Numbered from the stretch's first letter, positions 8,202 through 17,081 are shown. The stretch: DNA of 64,000 bases from Verrucomicrobiota bacterium (GCA_038744685.1 JBCDMB010000001.1:186001-250000); one strand, 5' to 3'. The notes: generated from the letters alone by a model not told the origin. Translations and numbers: made by a program.

Positions 8202-9641
8202 CTAGTAGGATCGCCGTAAATTGGTTGGAAGAATGCCGAGTTCATCCCGGTATTTGGCTACCGTGCGGCGGGCGATTTTGTAGCCTTTTTCTTTCAGGAT
8301 TTCCACGATGACCTGATCACTGAGCGGTTTGGTCGAATCTTCGCCGTCAACAATCTGCTGAATCGTATCCTTGATGCTTCGGTTGGATACGGAGTTTCCG
8401 TCTTTGGTTTCATACCCGGCCGTGAAGAAATACTTGATCTCAAAAATACCGTGAGGAGTGTCGATATACTTATTTGCAATCGCCCGACTCACGGTCGTTT
8501 CGTGGACGCCTATGATCTCCGCTACCTGATTCATGGTAAGAGGACGAAGCCGGGAAACTCCTTCCTCAAAAAATTCTTTCTGTAGGTCGAGAAGTTGCCA
8601 GGCGATGCGCTCGACGGTTTGCTGCCGCTGCTCGATCGAATTCATCAGGAATCGACCGGAACGAATTCGTTCCCGTAGATACTCCCGCTCCTTAGTCGGT
8701 AACTTTCCCTGGGCGATCATGCTCTTGTATACGCTGCTAATCCGAAGCCGAGGGATGTAGTCATTGTTGAGGATGATTTTCCACTCTCCTTCCTCATCCT
8801 GGAAAATCTTCACGTCCGCAACGATCACCCGATTGTTGTCTTCGGCAAACCTTCTTCCCGGCGCAGGATCAAGACTCCCGATATCCGCTAGCGCTCGATG
8901 AATGGTTTCCGTATCCACGCCGAATTTTCGGGATAGTTCGGGAATTCTACGGCGAAGAAGGAGAGGGTACTCCTCACGAAGGATGCGGGCTGCGAGCGTC
9001 TTCTCTTTTCCCGATAGTTCTAATTGGACCAAAAGGCACTCGCGGCGGTCTTTTGCTCCGATACCCACCGGATCAAAAGTGAGGAGAAGATCGCGCATTT
9101 GCTGGACCTTATTGAGCGGTAGATTCTCTACCAGAGCGATATTCTCCAAATCCTCCTCAAGGAAACCGTCACGGTTTAAGCTACCGATCAAAAACTCAAG
9201 GGCCTTGCGATCTAGAGTATCCAACTCGGAAAGATCTGCCTGCCCAAGGAGATGTTGTTGGAGAGAGATTTCGCCCACGAAAGAATCGAAAAAGTGCTTC
9301 CTTCGCTCTTCCTCCTCTGATGAAGGAGTCCTCGCCGCACCTTCTCCACCAAGTCCATCTCTCCAGTCCTCGTCGAGTTGGTTCAGGAGTTCATAGTCCT
9401 CTTTCTCAAAGTCCATTTCAGATTCAGTGGAATCGGTCTCGGAGCTCTCTCCAGAATCGTCGAGACTGACCCCGTCCATCGGTAGTTCCTCAAGCGTTGG
9501 GTTGAGTTCAAGCTCCTCAAGAATAGAGGATCGCAACTCCATGGCAGGCGCTTGAAGGATTTTCAGGGACTGGCGTAACTGCGGGGCGAGAACCAGTGAT
9601 TGGCTCTGTTTCTGCAGCTGTTGGAATCCCTGATCCGGCAT
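8202..9641 (-). CDS. rpoN: RNA polymerase sigma-54 factor
   Basis: A 479-residue sigma-54. Region I is Gln/Leu rich (SQSLVLAPQLRQSLKILQAP), an acidic region II follows (about 55-105), and the C-terminus holds the core-binding and HTH regions (TMNQVAEIIGVHETTVSRAI) and the RpoN box ARRTVAKYR, which reads the -24 element. The C-terminal peptide YRDELGILPTNLRR is standard. Start ATG 9641; the longer frame adds 13 non-conserved residues. It is transcribed after ychF with a 48-bp gap and just before tsaB. Sigma-54 promoters need an AAA+ enhancer-binding activator, and none is encoded in this window. Confidence 0.96.
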   Translation of the reverse strand: MPDQGFQQLQKQSQSLVLAPQLRQSLKILQAPAMELRSSILEELELNPTLEELPMDGVSLDDSGESSETDSTESEMDFEKEDYELLNQLDEDWRDGLGGEGAARTPSSEEEERRKHFFDSFVGEISLQQHLLGQADLSELDTLDRKALEFLIGSLNRDGFLEEDLENIALVENLPLNKVQQMRDLLLTFDPVGIGAKDRRECLLVQLELSGKEKTLAARILREEYPLLLRRRIPELSRKFGVDTETIHRALADIGSLDPAPGRRFAEDNNRVIVADVKIFQDEEGEWKIILNNDYIPRLRISSVYKSMIAQGKLPTKEREYLRERIRSGRFLMNSIEQRQQTVERIAWQLLDLQKEFFEEGVSRLRPLTMNQVAEIIGVHETTVSRAIANKYIDTPHGIFEIKYFFTAGYETKDGNSVSNRSIKDTIQQIVDGEDSTKPLSDQVIVEILKEKGYKIARRTVAKYRDELGILPTNLRRSY

Positions 9642-9689
9642 GGTATGATTCTTGCTAGCAGATCCGTGGAAGGTCTGCAAGCGTTGGGT

Positions 9690-10790
9690 CTACGCAAACC
9701 GGAAGTGGACCACGTCTCCGTCAACAACCTCGTATTCCTTGCCTTCCAGCCGGAATTTTCCGGCATCTCTGGCACCTTGTAGGCTGCCGGCCTCCACTAA
9801 ATCAGAGTAGGTCACGACCTCCGCTTTGATGAATCCTTTCTCAAAGTCGGTGTGAATAACACCTGCGCATTGAGGGGCCTTCATTCCCTTCCGGAAAGTC
9901 CATGCCCTGACTTCGGGCTCTCCGGCGGTGAGGAAGGAGGCGAGGCCCAATAGCTCGTAGGTGGAGCGAATCAAAAGACCAACGCCTGAATCGCGGACGC
10001 CTAGCTCAGCGAGGAATTCTCGTGCTTCGTCAGGCTCAAAATCGATCAGCTCCGCCTCGGTTTGCGCGCTTATGATACAAACTCCAGCGCCACCGCGTTG
10101 TTCTGCGTAATTCTTCACCGCTTTCACCGAGTTCAAGGAGTTTGCATCTGCCAAGTCAGTGTCGGCCACGTTGCAGGCGTAGAGCACTGGTTTGGATGAC
10201 AGCAAATTCAAGTGAGGCAATAATGAGTCTTCACCTTCTTCCAGAGGTAGTTGGAAAGCCGCTTTACCCTCATTGAGGAAAGGAATGAGGCGCTGAATCA
10301 GCGTGAGGGATTTTGCTGCATCCTTGTCACCACCACGGGCCTTCTTTTGGACTTTCGTTTCCTGACTGGCCAGGCTCTGGAGGTCTGCGAGGATCAGTTC
10401 GGTCTCGATCGTCTCGATATCCCGCACCGGGTCGATCTCTCCCATGGTGTGAACGACATCCGCATCTTCAAAACAGCGAACCACCTGAACAATCGCATCG
10501 ACCTCCCGAATATTTGCGAGAAATTGATTTCCCAGACCATCCCCTTTGCTTGCTCCGGCAACGAGTCCGGCAATGTCGACCATCTCGACCGCTGCGGGGA
10601 CGATCTTTGTTGTCGAAACGAGCTCTGCAAGTGGGGCGAGCCGCTCGTCAGGTACCGTCACCACACCGACATTCGGTTCGATCGTGCAAAAAGGATAGTT
10701 CTGAGCCTCAGCCTTTCGGGTCCGCGTAAGCGCGTTAAAAAGAGTGCTTTTTCCGACATTCGGTAGTCCAACAATACCAGCTTGCAGCAT
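9690..10790 (-). CDS. ychF: Redox-regulated ATPase/GTPase YchF (Obg family)
   Basis: A 366-residue TRAFAC P-loop protein of the Obg/YchF class that binds ribosomes and hydrolyses ATP. The G1 motif [15 protein letters not shown] starts at residue about 8, followed by [11 protein letters not shown] (switch I), [21 protein letters not shown] (G3, given here by its two ends) and a helical domain; the C-terminal TGS domain holds [22 protein letters not shown]-like [17 protein letters not shown] and [19 protein letters not shown]. Length and order are normal. It appears to be the first gene of the minus-strand run that continues into rpoN. ATG 10790 gives the invariant [15 protein letters not shown]. 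Confidence 0.96.
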   Translation of the reverse strand: MLQAGIVGLPNVGKSTLFNALTRTRKAEAQNYPFCTIEPNVGVVTVPDERLAPLAELVSTTKIVPAAVEMVDIAGLVAGASKGDGLGNQFLANIREVDAIVQVVRCFEDADVVHTMGEIDPVRDIETIETELILADLQSLASQETKVQKKARGGDKDAAKSLTLIQRLIPFLNEGKAAFQLPLEEGEDSLLPHLNLLSSKPVLYACNVADTDLADANSLNSVKAVKNYAEQRGGAGVCIISAQTEAELIDFEPDEAREFLAELGVRDSGVGLLIRSTYELLGLASFLTAGEPEVRAWTFRKGMKAPQCAGVIHTDFEKGFIKAEVVTYSDLVEAGSLQGARDAGKFRLEGKEYEVVDGDVVHFRFA

Positions 10791-10959
10791 TCTCTTTATG
10801 CATAGGCGAAAAGTATCATTGTCGAGACCAATAGTGGAAATGAGATTCGTAGGGAGTAGGATCGGACTTCTCCATGAAGGGTATCAGCATGCGAGGTGCA
10901 CCTGCGTTCCACAAATACCTTGGAGGTGATTATTCGAATCCTGCTCAGGTAACTCTATT

Positions 10960-11847
10960 TTAGCACCGGCTTTCTCTCGGTCTTCTCCTGAATCCGCAAA
11001 CGAGTGCAAATGCCCCAAAAGCGAAGATGAATCCGGCAAACGCAGGCTCCGGAACCGGAGTGAACGTCAAGTTGTCGAATGCGAAATAGGCAGGTGTGTT
11101 AAGGCCGAAATCACCTGTGTCGGTCCCTGCGATTGAGAACTCCAAGGTATCGATTTCGCTGAAGTTGAGGGTCCATGTATTCCATTCCTCTTCGATCTCA
11201 AACGAGCCGGAGCTCACGTTCCACTCTGCTAAACGAACAGTTGATGTGTCTACTGGTGATCCTCCAAGATACCCGGTTGCAGTTACCTCAAAAAAGTCAC
11301 CAACTCCGAAGGGCGTTAGGGAGTTGTCGTATTCGTCAAGGTAAGTTCCATCGGCGTATTTGGTGACAAAACTGTTTGTCGGAACCTCTTCCATATCGTT
11401 CCAGCCGTCTGCTCCGAATAAAAGGGCGTAATAGACATATGTTGTATTGGTTATGTCGATTGACTGGACTGTAGCAGAGCCCGCCGAAAAGGTGATGCCT
11501 TCCTCGGAGTTGAAATAGATCCCGTAGACATCGTCGCCGTTTCCGCTACCGGTTATGGCCTTCATTTCATTTGCGAATCCAACGGTATCGGAACCAAATG
11601 CGGTGGCCGTCTCGCTCGAAGTGCTGAAACCGTCCCAGAAGCGAGAAGAACCGAACTCGTTGGCATCGAAACCATAGATTGCCCCGTTATCCATAAAGCT
11701 CTGATTTTCGCCAACGGGTCCGTTGTTTGGGTTGTTGTTTAGGTTCGGCCCAGGGAGCAACCCGGTGAGGGTCGAAATATTCCCCGAGACGGGCAAGGCG
11801 GATAGCAGCAAGATCCATATGGTCGAGATGATTCTTTTACTTGTCAT
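10960..11847 (-). CDS. Secreted PEP-CTERM protein with a DUF4465-like domain
   Basis: A 295-residue exported protein. Residues 1-22 are a signal peptide. The body (about 45-260) fits DUF4465, with FWDGFSTSS near the start and the closing GLNTPAYFAFDNLTFTPV. The C-terminus is a complete PEP-CTERM signal: PVPEPAFAGF, a hydrophobic helix, then the basic cluster GFRRRPRESRC. PEP-CTERM proteins are sorted by exosortase and are often surface or exopolysaccharide-linked. No exosortase gene is in the window. It lies downstream of, and on the same strand as, the prepilin gene, with a 156-bp gap. The role is unknown. Confidence 0.82.
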   Translation of the reverse strand: MTSKRIISTIWILLLSALPVSGNISTLTGLLPGPNLNNNPNNGPVGENQSFMDNGAIYGFDANEFGSSRFWDGFSTSSETATAFGSDTVGFANEMKAITGSGNGDDVYGIYFNSEEGITFSAGSATVQSIDITNTTYVYYALLFGADGWNDMEEVPTNSFVTKYADGTYLDEYDNSLTPFGVGDFFEVTATGYLGGSPVDTSTVRLAEWNVSSGSFEIEEEWNTWTLNFSEIDTLEFSIAGTDTGDFGLNTPAYFAFDNLTFTPVPEPAFAGFIFAFGAFALVCGFRRRPRESRC

Positions 11848-12003
11848 GATTGTTTTCGCTATTGTTTGTAGTTAAAGATTATCGAGAAGCGTTTGTCGGC
11901 GATCCGTTGTCAGTCCTTAGCGCGATTTGAGTAGTGAAGAGAGTCGTGTGCGAGTAGGAGAGAATAGTCTGGTGATTCAAAAGAGGCTTTCGGTTGTTCA
12001 AGT

Positions 12004-12798
12004 TTATTGATTCTCTGGATTCCAGAAACCGTTGTTTTCGTCGGGTCCAAACCAGCCGAGCATTTGTGTGTCTGCATTTCCACCGTGGGGATTGTGCCCG
12101 ACATCCCTGGACTCGATAGATTCAAAAGACACATGTCCGTCGCACCAGGCGGCGAGAGCCCGACCGCTGAAGCGGAAATGGACGCTGGGAGAGGGGCGCA
12201 TTCCACTCGGTCCGCTGCCAAAGTCCCAGAAAGGAGGGTGGCTGAAGGGATACTCCTGAACAGAGTCGCCTGTTGCGTACGCAGAGGAGGTGAACATGAC
12301 GGTTCTGGACGGCTCCAAAATCTGGGACGGACGGGCGGCGATCCTGTCGCCGTCGCTGTCCCATGCGCGGCGCCCTCCGGATTGCCCCTCAGGTCGACCA
12401 CCGACGTAATTGTCGTTGTAGCCGTAACCTCCGGCTCCGCTTTCGAAACTATCGCCTCCGGTCACCATTTCCGTGAAGAGCGGGCACGGCGTCACTTGAC
12501 GGGACTCACCGAGATAATCGGCGAGGTAGCCAAGAGCAGGGTCGAAGGAACCGTCGGAAGCTCTTCCACCGCTCCATCGTTTTGTATTATTTCGGTTCGC
12601 AATCGGAGCAAAGGTTCCGTGCTCGGCAGCATAATTGAGATTTGCGACGGCTAGCTGGCGGATATTTGTGGCACTACGGATAGCCAGTGAAGACGAATGG
12701 GCAGATTGCACAGACGCGCTTATTGCTGCACCGAGAAGTAGGACAACTGTAAGAGCCAGAACCAGCTCAATGAGAGTGAATCCAGACCTTCGCCTCAT
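12004..12798 (-). CDS. Type II secretion/type IV prepilin-like protein with DG-motif C-terminus
   Basis: A 264-residue pseudopilin. The N-terminus MRRRSGFTLIELVLALTVVL has the prepilin peptidase site G|FTLIE and the hydrophobic N-terminal helix. The C-terminal part is of the H-x9-DG type abundant in Planctomycetes and Verrucomicrobia, seen as VHFRFSGRALAAWCDGHVSF; here the usual His (HSGxxN) is Phe, so the motif is atypical. The start overlaps the stop of the upstream surface-protein gene by 4 bp (ATGA at 12795-12798), showing translational coupling. Its place behind two secreted proteins suggests a dedicated export or display role, which is inference. Confidence 0.85.
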   Translation of the reverse strand: MRRRSGFTLIELVLALTVVLLLGAAISASVQSAHSSSLAIRSATNIRQLAVANLNYAAEHGTFAPIANRNNTKRWSGGRASDGSFDPALGYLADYLGESRQVTPCPLFTEMVTGGDSFESGAGGYGYNDNYVGGRPEGQSGGRRAWDSDGDRIAARPSQILEPSRTVMFTSSAYATGDSVQEYPFSHPPFWDFGSGPSGMRPSPSVHFRFSGRALAAWCDGHVSFESIESRDVGHNPHGGNADTQMLGWFGPDENNGFWNPENQ

Positions 12799-14252
12799 GA
12801 AGAGTCTTGCTGAACGATTTCGACCTTGAAGAAACGGTGAGCCGCCTCAGCCACAGTTTTCGTGTCGCGCACGGTCACCCTACGAATCACACCAATCGAA
12901 GCGATCTCGCTGTCACTGGTTTCAGAGATTTCGGGATTCATGCCTTCGACTGCGACGAGCGGCTGTCCGCCCGTTGAACTTGCCATCAATTCCCAGTCCT
13001 CTGGATTCAAAAGGCTATCGGTTACCCAGACTTTGTAGGTCAGGTCGGTAAGACGCTCGTCCCGGCGAAAGGTGAACTCTGCGCGTCGTTCGCCATCTTT
13101 TTCGACGATGGCAATATGACAAGGGTGAACTTCTGATTGAGCCTTCCAGGGCAGCATAGCGAACGCGTATTCCTCGAGGTTAGTCAGCCCATCGTTTTCC
13201 GGGTCATCGCCAGGATCGCGGTCGGTGGCTGTCAAAAGTTGGAGTTGTGGCCATTCCAGATAGGTCATCTGTTGGGAGATGGCACCTATGGCCTCAATGT
13301 CTGCTCCCCCAGAACCCCAGGTCCACCAGGCGTCGTAGATGGGGTGGTCGGTTGAGAACGGCAGATCGGTCGCGGGATCGGTGAGTCCAGTGGCATTATC
13401 GGAAAACAGACCTGTGCCCGGGATATCGACCAACCGGATGTGGGTTACCTGCGAAAGCCCAACTTGGGCGATATCAAACGGTGTGCCCCAGGAAAAGCCA
13501 TAGGCGTTGGAGTGTTTGCCGGCCAAATTGTATACCTGCGATGAGTCGATCGTCGCATACGGGCCGATCGTTCCATTTTGAAAAGGTCCTGGCGATGTGA
13601 GTGAGGCAGATGGGAATCGCACGAAGTTGACTCCATCCGCTGAAACCTCGACGTAGACAAGTTCCGCGGAAATCTCACCGGCAACTGTGCCGTTCACTGT
13701 CGAAGAATTGGCGACAAATCCGTTCTCAAACACCGTGAAATCTGCTCCCGTCATATCCCGGATTGGCTCGTCAAAAACGACAGTGATTGTCCCGGGACCT
13801 GTGCTGGTAGGATGGTTTGAATCGTTCGGCCACTCGCTGGGCCACGTGTCTCCCAGCGAAACGATGTCGAAAACATCGCCGGTGACCGGCCCAAGGATGT
13901 TGGCCGGATCGACAAATCCCGGATCGTAGTCATACATGAAGTCGTAGAGAGCCTGTGCATCTGGATCGTCGATCAATGAATATCCAGCGACTGAATCGGC
14001 CCAACCGAAAAAGAGCGGATTCACGTAGTTATCCGGATTGGCAACGAAACCCACTCCGTCGTCGATATTCGCCTTTCCGATGCCATCCGGTCCAACGAAG
14101 CCGGGAATAGGAGCATCCCAAGGGTTGTTCGGATCATCGAGAGATATTGAGAAGGGTCCACCCCCAGGAGAGGGATCAATGGGCGACTGATTGGCCGCCA
14201 GACTTCCAGCGATCAAGAGTATGAGCACGATCTGAACAAGGACCAGCTTCAT
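12795..14252 (-). CDS. Secreted surface protein, paralogue of its upstream neighbour, with C-terminal Ca-binding type module
   Basis: A 485-residue exported protein. Residues 1-19 are a signal peptide. The central region (about 150-310) shares a domain with the gene at 14249-15268: GADFTVFENGFVANSS / GADFAVFENGFGFGGG, VSADGVNFVRFPSASL / ISTNGSDFLRFPSISL, and YNLAGKH plus GTPFD in both. After it comes DPENDGLTNLEEYAFAM, a thrombospondin-type-3-like calcium repeat, and a C-terminal beta module ending in VTVRDTKTVAEAAHRFFKVE, common in verrucomicrobial secreted proteins. No PEP-CTERM signal. Both ends overlap neighbours by ATGA (14249-14252 and 12795-12798). Function unknown. Confidence 0.82.
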   Translation of the reverse strand: MKLVLVQIVLILLIAGSLAANQSPIDPSPGGGPFSISLDDPNNPWDAPIPGFVGPDGIGKANIDDGVGFVANPDNYVNPLFFGWADSVAGYSLIDDPDAQALYDFMYDYDPGFVDPANILGPVTGDVFDIVSLGDTWPSEWPNDSNHPTSTGPGTITVVFDEPIRDMTGADFTVFENGFVANSSTVNGTVAGEISAELVYVEVSADGVNFVRFPSASLTSPGPFQNGTIGPYATIDSSQVYNLAGKHSNAYGFSWGTPFDIAQVGLSQVTHIRLVDIPGTGLFSDNATGLTDPATDLPFSTDHPIYDAWWTWGSGGADIEAIGAISQQMTYLEWPQLQLLTATDRDPGDDPENDGLTNLEEYAFAMLPWKAQSEVHPCHIAIVEKDGERRAEFTFRRDERLTDLTYKVWVTDSLLNPEDWELMASSTGGQPLVAVEGMNPEISETSDSEIASIGVIRRVTVRDTKTVAEAAHRFFKVEIVQQDSS

Positions 14253-15268
14253 CGACGTTTACGACGGCGGCGCAGGCAGAACGGAAGCGAACTGAGGCCT
14301 AGGATCAGAGCAAATGCGGTTGGTTCAGGTACGACGTTGATCGCACCAACAGAGCCAGTTGGCAGACCAAGGTAGTCGAATCCACTCGAGTCGAAGGTTA
14401 CCCAGTTGTCCAAAATGGGATTACCTAAAGAATCCAAATCAAGACCCGCGATGGGGCTACCTTCGTCCAGCAATTCGCCGCTTCCAACCACATCGACGAG
14501 CCGAATGAAGTTGATCTCATTCAAATCGACGTCGCCGTTGATCACCTCGGGTGCCGAGACCAGTTCGTTCAAATCAAAAGGCGTTCCTAGGTTGGTTCCG
14601 TGCTTACCGGCTAAGTTGTAGACGTTCGTCATGTCGTAAAGTTGAAACGTGCCAAGTGTGCTCACAGCCTCCGTGTTGAGCGAGATTGAAGGAAAGCGTA
14701 AGAAGTCAGATCCATTGGTGGATATTTCAACATGTGCTAGTTCTGCAAAAAACCCGCCTCCAAAGCCAAAGCCATTTTCAAACACGGCGAAATCCGCACC
14801 GGCGCCGTTGAAGATCGGATTGGCGAAGCCGACAGTGATGGAACCGGGTCCGTCGATTCCAATGAATCCGTAGGAGTCTGTAGAACTATTTACATCTCCA
14901 GAAAAATTGTCGGTAACACCACTCCCTGCATGAAAGGAGCTTGGCTCCGAACCGACCTCGGGCCGGTAGAGACGATCAAAGCCTAAAGGAAGTCCGGTCG
15001 GTCGACTTACTGGGCTGTAGAGATCACCTAGCGACGCAGAGCCACCTGAAGGGTTTTGAAAACCAGACCCGACGCCGGGCGCAGGGGAATAATCTACAAT
15101 TGAATCTTCGAAGATGGAGATATCTGACCGCGGAATCGGGTTGTCTGGCGCACCCTCAGTGCCTCCCGAGAAGTCAGAGTAGGGGCCTGCCAAGGCAGAA
15201 TTTACCATCAACAATGACGCGGCAAATGCGACGGAGCTGTTTGTGCCAATGCTTGTTTTCATGCTCAT
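14249..15268 (-). CDS. Secreted PEP-CTERM protein
   Basis: A 339-residue exported protein. The N-terminus is a signal peptide ending around SALA-GPYSD (two adjacent Met codons, 15268 and 15262, are both possible starts). The central domain (about 130-260) is shared with the protein encoded immediately downstream. The C-terminus carries VVPEPTAFALILGLSSLPF and RRRRKRR, a textbook PEP-CTERM sorting signal. It is the first gene of a three-gene coupled set (PEP-CTERM protein, surface protein, prepilin). The shared domain in tandem genes points to duplication followed by loss of the sorting signal in the second copy. Ligand and role unknown. Confidence 0.82.
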   Translation of the reverse strand: MSMKTSIGTNSSVAFAASLLMVNSALAGPYSDFSGGTEGAPDNPIPRSDISIFEDSIVDYSPAPGVGSGFQNPSGGSASLGDLYSPVSRPTGLPLGFDRLYRPEVGSEPSSFHAGSGVTDNFSGDVNSSTDSYGFIGIDGPGSITVGFANPIFNGAGADFAVFENGFGFGGGFFAELAHVEISTNGSDFLRFPSISLNTEAVSTLGTFQLYDMTNVYNLAGKHGTNLGTPFDLNELVSAPEVINGDVDLNEINFIRLVDVVGSGELLDEGSPIAGLDLDSLGNPILDNWVTFDSSGFDYLGLPTGSVGAINVVPEPTAFALILGLSSLPFCLRRRRKRR

Positions 15269-15296
15269 CAGGTGACGATTTGTAGTCTCAAAGAGG

Positions 15297-16358
15297 TCAA
15301 TCCAGTCTCCCGCTCCTTCTACACGCGAAAAGCAATGCGAATCCGGAAAACAGCAAAGCGTAGATCGCAGGCTCAGGGACGATGGTCACTTCGAGAATAT
15401 CTCCGCCGGGAGAAGGTGTAAAATAAAGGGGATCTCCCTGGCTAAAGTCGCCGTCCACCGAAATAGCTCCGTAAAATTCTGTGAAGTTATTCGACGAAAC
15501 AATCGTTTCGTAGGTTCCGGTTTCGGTGTCCAGCCAACCGAGAGTGTGTAGGTCATTGGTCCCCGAGAAATCGTTTACCGCGAAGAAGACATTCCCTCCC
15601 GCGTCTACGGCCAATCCGTTGCCACCTCCTGGGAGGGCCCAAGTTTCGGCCGCATCACCGAGAGTGAGGAAAGTGTCCTCCTCGTCGGCGTAGAGGTCGT
15701 TGACCACGCTAGCGACCTGCGAGGCGGTCCAGCGATAAAGGGTGTTGGTCGTAAATGTCCCATAATAAAAATCGCCATTCGGGGCAATTGCCAGATGGGC
15801 GGAGTTCCCGGCCGTTTCAATCAATGTATCATGGCGAGCCGGATCTCCACCGGGAATTGCAAGGTGGTCGAAGGCAAAGACAAAATTAGATTGACCTGTG
15901 GTACCATTCCAGGGCTCGGCTAGGCCGGAAACATACAATTGGCCACTAGAGACTTGTCCTCCGTAAGCGTTGATCATCGTCACACCTTCAGGTCCGGGAG
16001 TCTGCCATGAGCCGCCGCTGCCGTTGTAGGTGTAGACATCGCTGTCTGAAAAGCCGTAAAGCGAGGCTGCGTAGAATAGATTATTCGAAGAGTCGTAAAC
16101 TCCAAAGGCGTCTCCAAAGCCATTCGAGAGGGTTCCCCCGGGCGGAAGACCTATAGGGTTGGTAGTACCGGAAGCGGTATCGTAGGTCGAATAACCTCCT
16201 GATGCTGTCCAGTAATGGATAGTGCCGTTATTTGCGGTAAACTGCCCTTCGGGTGATATGGGAATCGTCGAAACGTTGTAGACAGCGTGCAAGTTGACCG
16301 TGAGTGTCAATAACGAGCATGCTAGGACTGGCCTCTTTACTGTTTTTAGATGGATCAT
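15297..16358 (-). CDS. Secreted PEP-CTERM protein, probable beta-propeller
   Basis: A 353-residue exported protein. Signal peptide about 1-26. The body has repeated blade-like segments rich in Gly/Asn/aromatics (YDSSNNLFYAASLYG; IAPNGDFYYGTF; VDAGGNVFFAVNDFSGT), suggesting a beta-propeller, which is inference. The C-terminus IVPEPAIYALLFSGFALLF-ACRRSGRLD is a PEP-CTERM signal. I chose ATG 16358 because GAGG lies nine bases upstream; a GTG at 16379 would extend it by seven residues. It is divergent from the Fur-like gene, and the palindrome at 16470-16491 sits between them. The 28-bp gap to the next PEP-CTERM gene makes one transcript from here to the prepilin gene plausible. Confidence 0.82.
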   Translation of the reverse strand: MIHLKTVKRPVLACSLLTLTVNLHAVYNVSTIPISPEGQFTANNGTIHYWTASGGYSTYDTASGTTNPIGLPPGGTLSNGFGDAFGVYDSSNNLFYAASLYGFSDSDVYTYNGSGGSWQTPGPEGVTMINAYGGQVSSGQLYVSGLAEPWNGTTGQSNFVFAFDHLAIPGGDPARHDTLIETAGNSAHLAIAPNGDFYYGTFTTNTLYRWTASQVASVVNDLYADEEDTFLTLGDAAETWALPGGGNGLAVDAGGNVFFAVNDFSGTNDLHTLGWLDTETGTYETIVSSNNFTEFYGAISVDGDFSQGDPLYFTPSPGGDILEVTIVPEPAIYALLFSGFALLFACRRSGRLD

Positions 16359-16469
16359 TGGGAAAAGCCTCGGTTGCACTCACTGCATTCAGTGACCGAA
16401 GCTGCACGGGAAATCTGAAATAGTGCGATCGACATACCGGCAATTTTGTCTCGTTTATTCAAAGTTTAC

Positions 16470-16491
16470 TAATGATAATTTAATATCATTA
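16470..16491. promoter_or_regulatory. 22-bp palindromic operator candidate between Fur-like gene and PEP-CTERM operon
   Basis: Perfect 8-bp arms TAATGATA and TATCATTA flank the AT-only spacer ATTTAA. The site resembles Fur-family boxes, which are built on TGATAAT/ATTATCA half-sites, but its centre is even-numbered rather than odd. It lies 47 bp before the start of the Fur-like gene and 112 bp before the divergent PEP-CTERM gene, in the only AT-rich stretch of this region. Autoregulation and control of the secreted-protein genes is inferred. Confidence 0.6.
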
Positions 16492-16537
16492 ATGAAAGTA
16501 TTGAAGTGTCGGGCGCAGACAAGTTTTTTTGTTTCAG

Positions 16538-16930
16538 ATGCAACAGCGAAATACGAAACAACGAGCTGTAATCGAATCTATAATCGAAACTACTGCCCGG
16601 CCTCTTACTCGAGCTGAGATCTGGGAGGAGGCCAAGAAACCGTTGCCGTCGGTTGGTTTCGCAACGGTCAGTCGAGCGGTGAATGACTTTCTTGCGGAAG
16701 GACGATTGATCGCTCTCCGCTATCCGGGTCAGCCGACACGGTATGAAAAGCTAACCAACAAAGAGCATCCTCATCTCCTTTCACACAAGGACGGGAAAAT
16801 CTATGATTTGGACCTACCCATGCCGGAGGTGAAGATTCCTAAGATTCCTGGTGTGACTATTACCGGCTACGAAGTGCTGTTTTTTGGGGAACCGCTGGAA
16901 GACGATGATACGGGCGGCCCGGAATTATAG
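16538..16930 (+). CDS. Fur-family transcriptional regulator lacking the zinc cysteines
   Basis: A 130-residue regulator. The N-terminal winged helix is clear: RNTKQRAVIESIIETTARPL, then AEIWEEAKK and SVGFATVSRAVNDFLAEG (compare LATVYRTLKxLxExG in Fur) and GQPTRYEK. The second half keeps only part of the metal/dimer domain: EHPHLLSHKDGKIYDLDLP replaces the usual HHHLxCxxCGxVxE, so the two Cys of the first CxxC and one His are missing and the C-terminal CxxC is absent. It ends with acidic EPLEDDDTGGPEL. Metal sensing may be altered or lost. Start ATG 16538 (a TTG three codons earlier is less likely). It is divergent from the PEP-CTERM operon, with a palindrome between. Confidence 0.8.
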   Translation: MQQRNTKQRAVIESIIETTARPLTRAEIWEEAKKPLPSVGFATVSRAVNDFLAEGRLIALRYPGQPTRYEKLTNKEHPHLLSHKDGKIYDLDLPMPEVKIPKIPGVTITGYEVLFFGEPLEDDDTGGPEL

Positions 16931-16970
16931 GCTTTTCAAGCGGGCTAGAGCCGGAAATTGAAATGTCCTT

Positions 16971-16990
16971 GGACAACGAGGCCGTTGTCC
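16971..16990. repeat. Short intergenic hairpin repeat (CTGGAG + 8-bp stem + 4-nt loop)
   Basis: GGACAACG-AGGC-CGTTGTCC forms a perfect 8-bp stem with a 4-base loop. Read on the minus strand it is preceded directly by CTGGAG (16991-16996). The element at 38926-38951 has the same lead-in, stem length and loop length with a different stem sequence. No U-run follows on either strand, so a simple terminator role is unlikely. It sits in the 151-bp gap between the Fur-like gene and purH, where I see no recognisable riboswitch. Confidence 0.55.
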
Positions 16991-17081
16991 CTCCAGCGAC
17001 TTCTTGCTCCAGTTGGTGTGAATTCTTCCCTGCAAGACGAAACAGGTTGCCCGGCCTGAGAGTCTGCCACTAGATCGATGT

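Noticed and set aside
11910-12401. Minus-strand frame of 163 codons overlapping the prepilin gene
   Set aside because: The prepilin has a clear signal, cleavage site and DG motif in its own frame; this one has none.
16931-17081. Possible purine-related riboswitch (ZTP/THF type) in the purH leader, with CCTGAGAG reminiscent of TPP elements
   Set aside because: The conserved cores of these riboswitch classes are not present in order; the only clear structure is the CTGGAG-type hairpin repeat.
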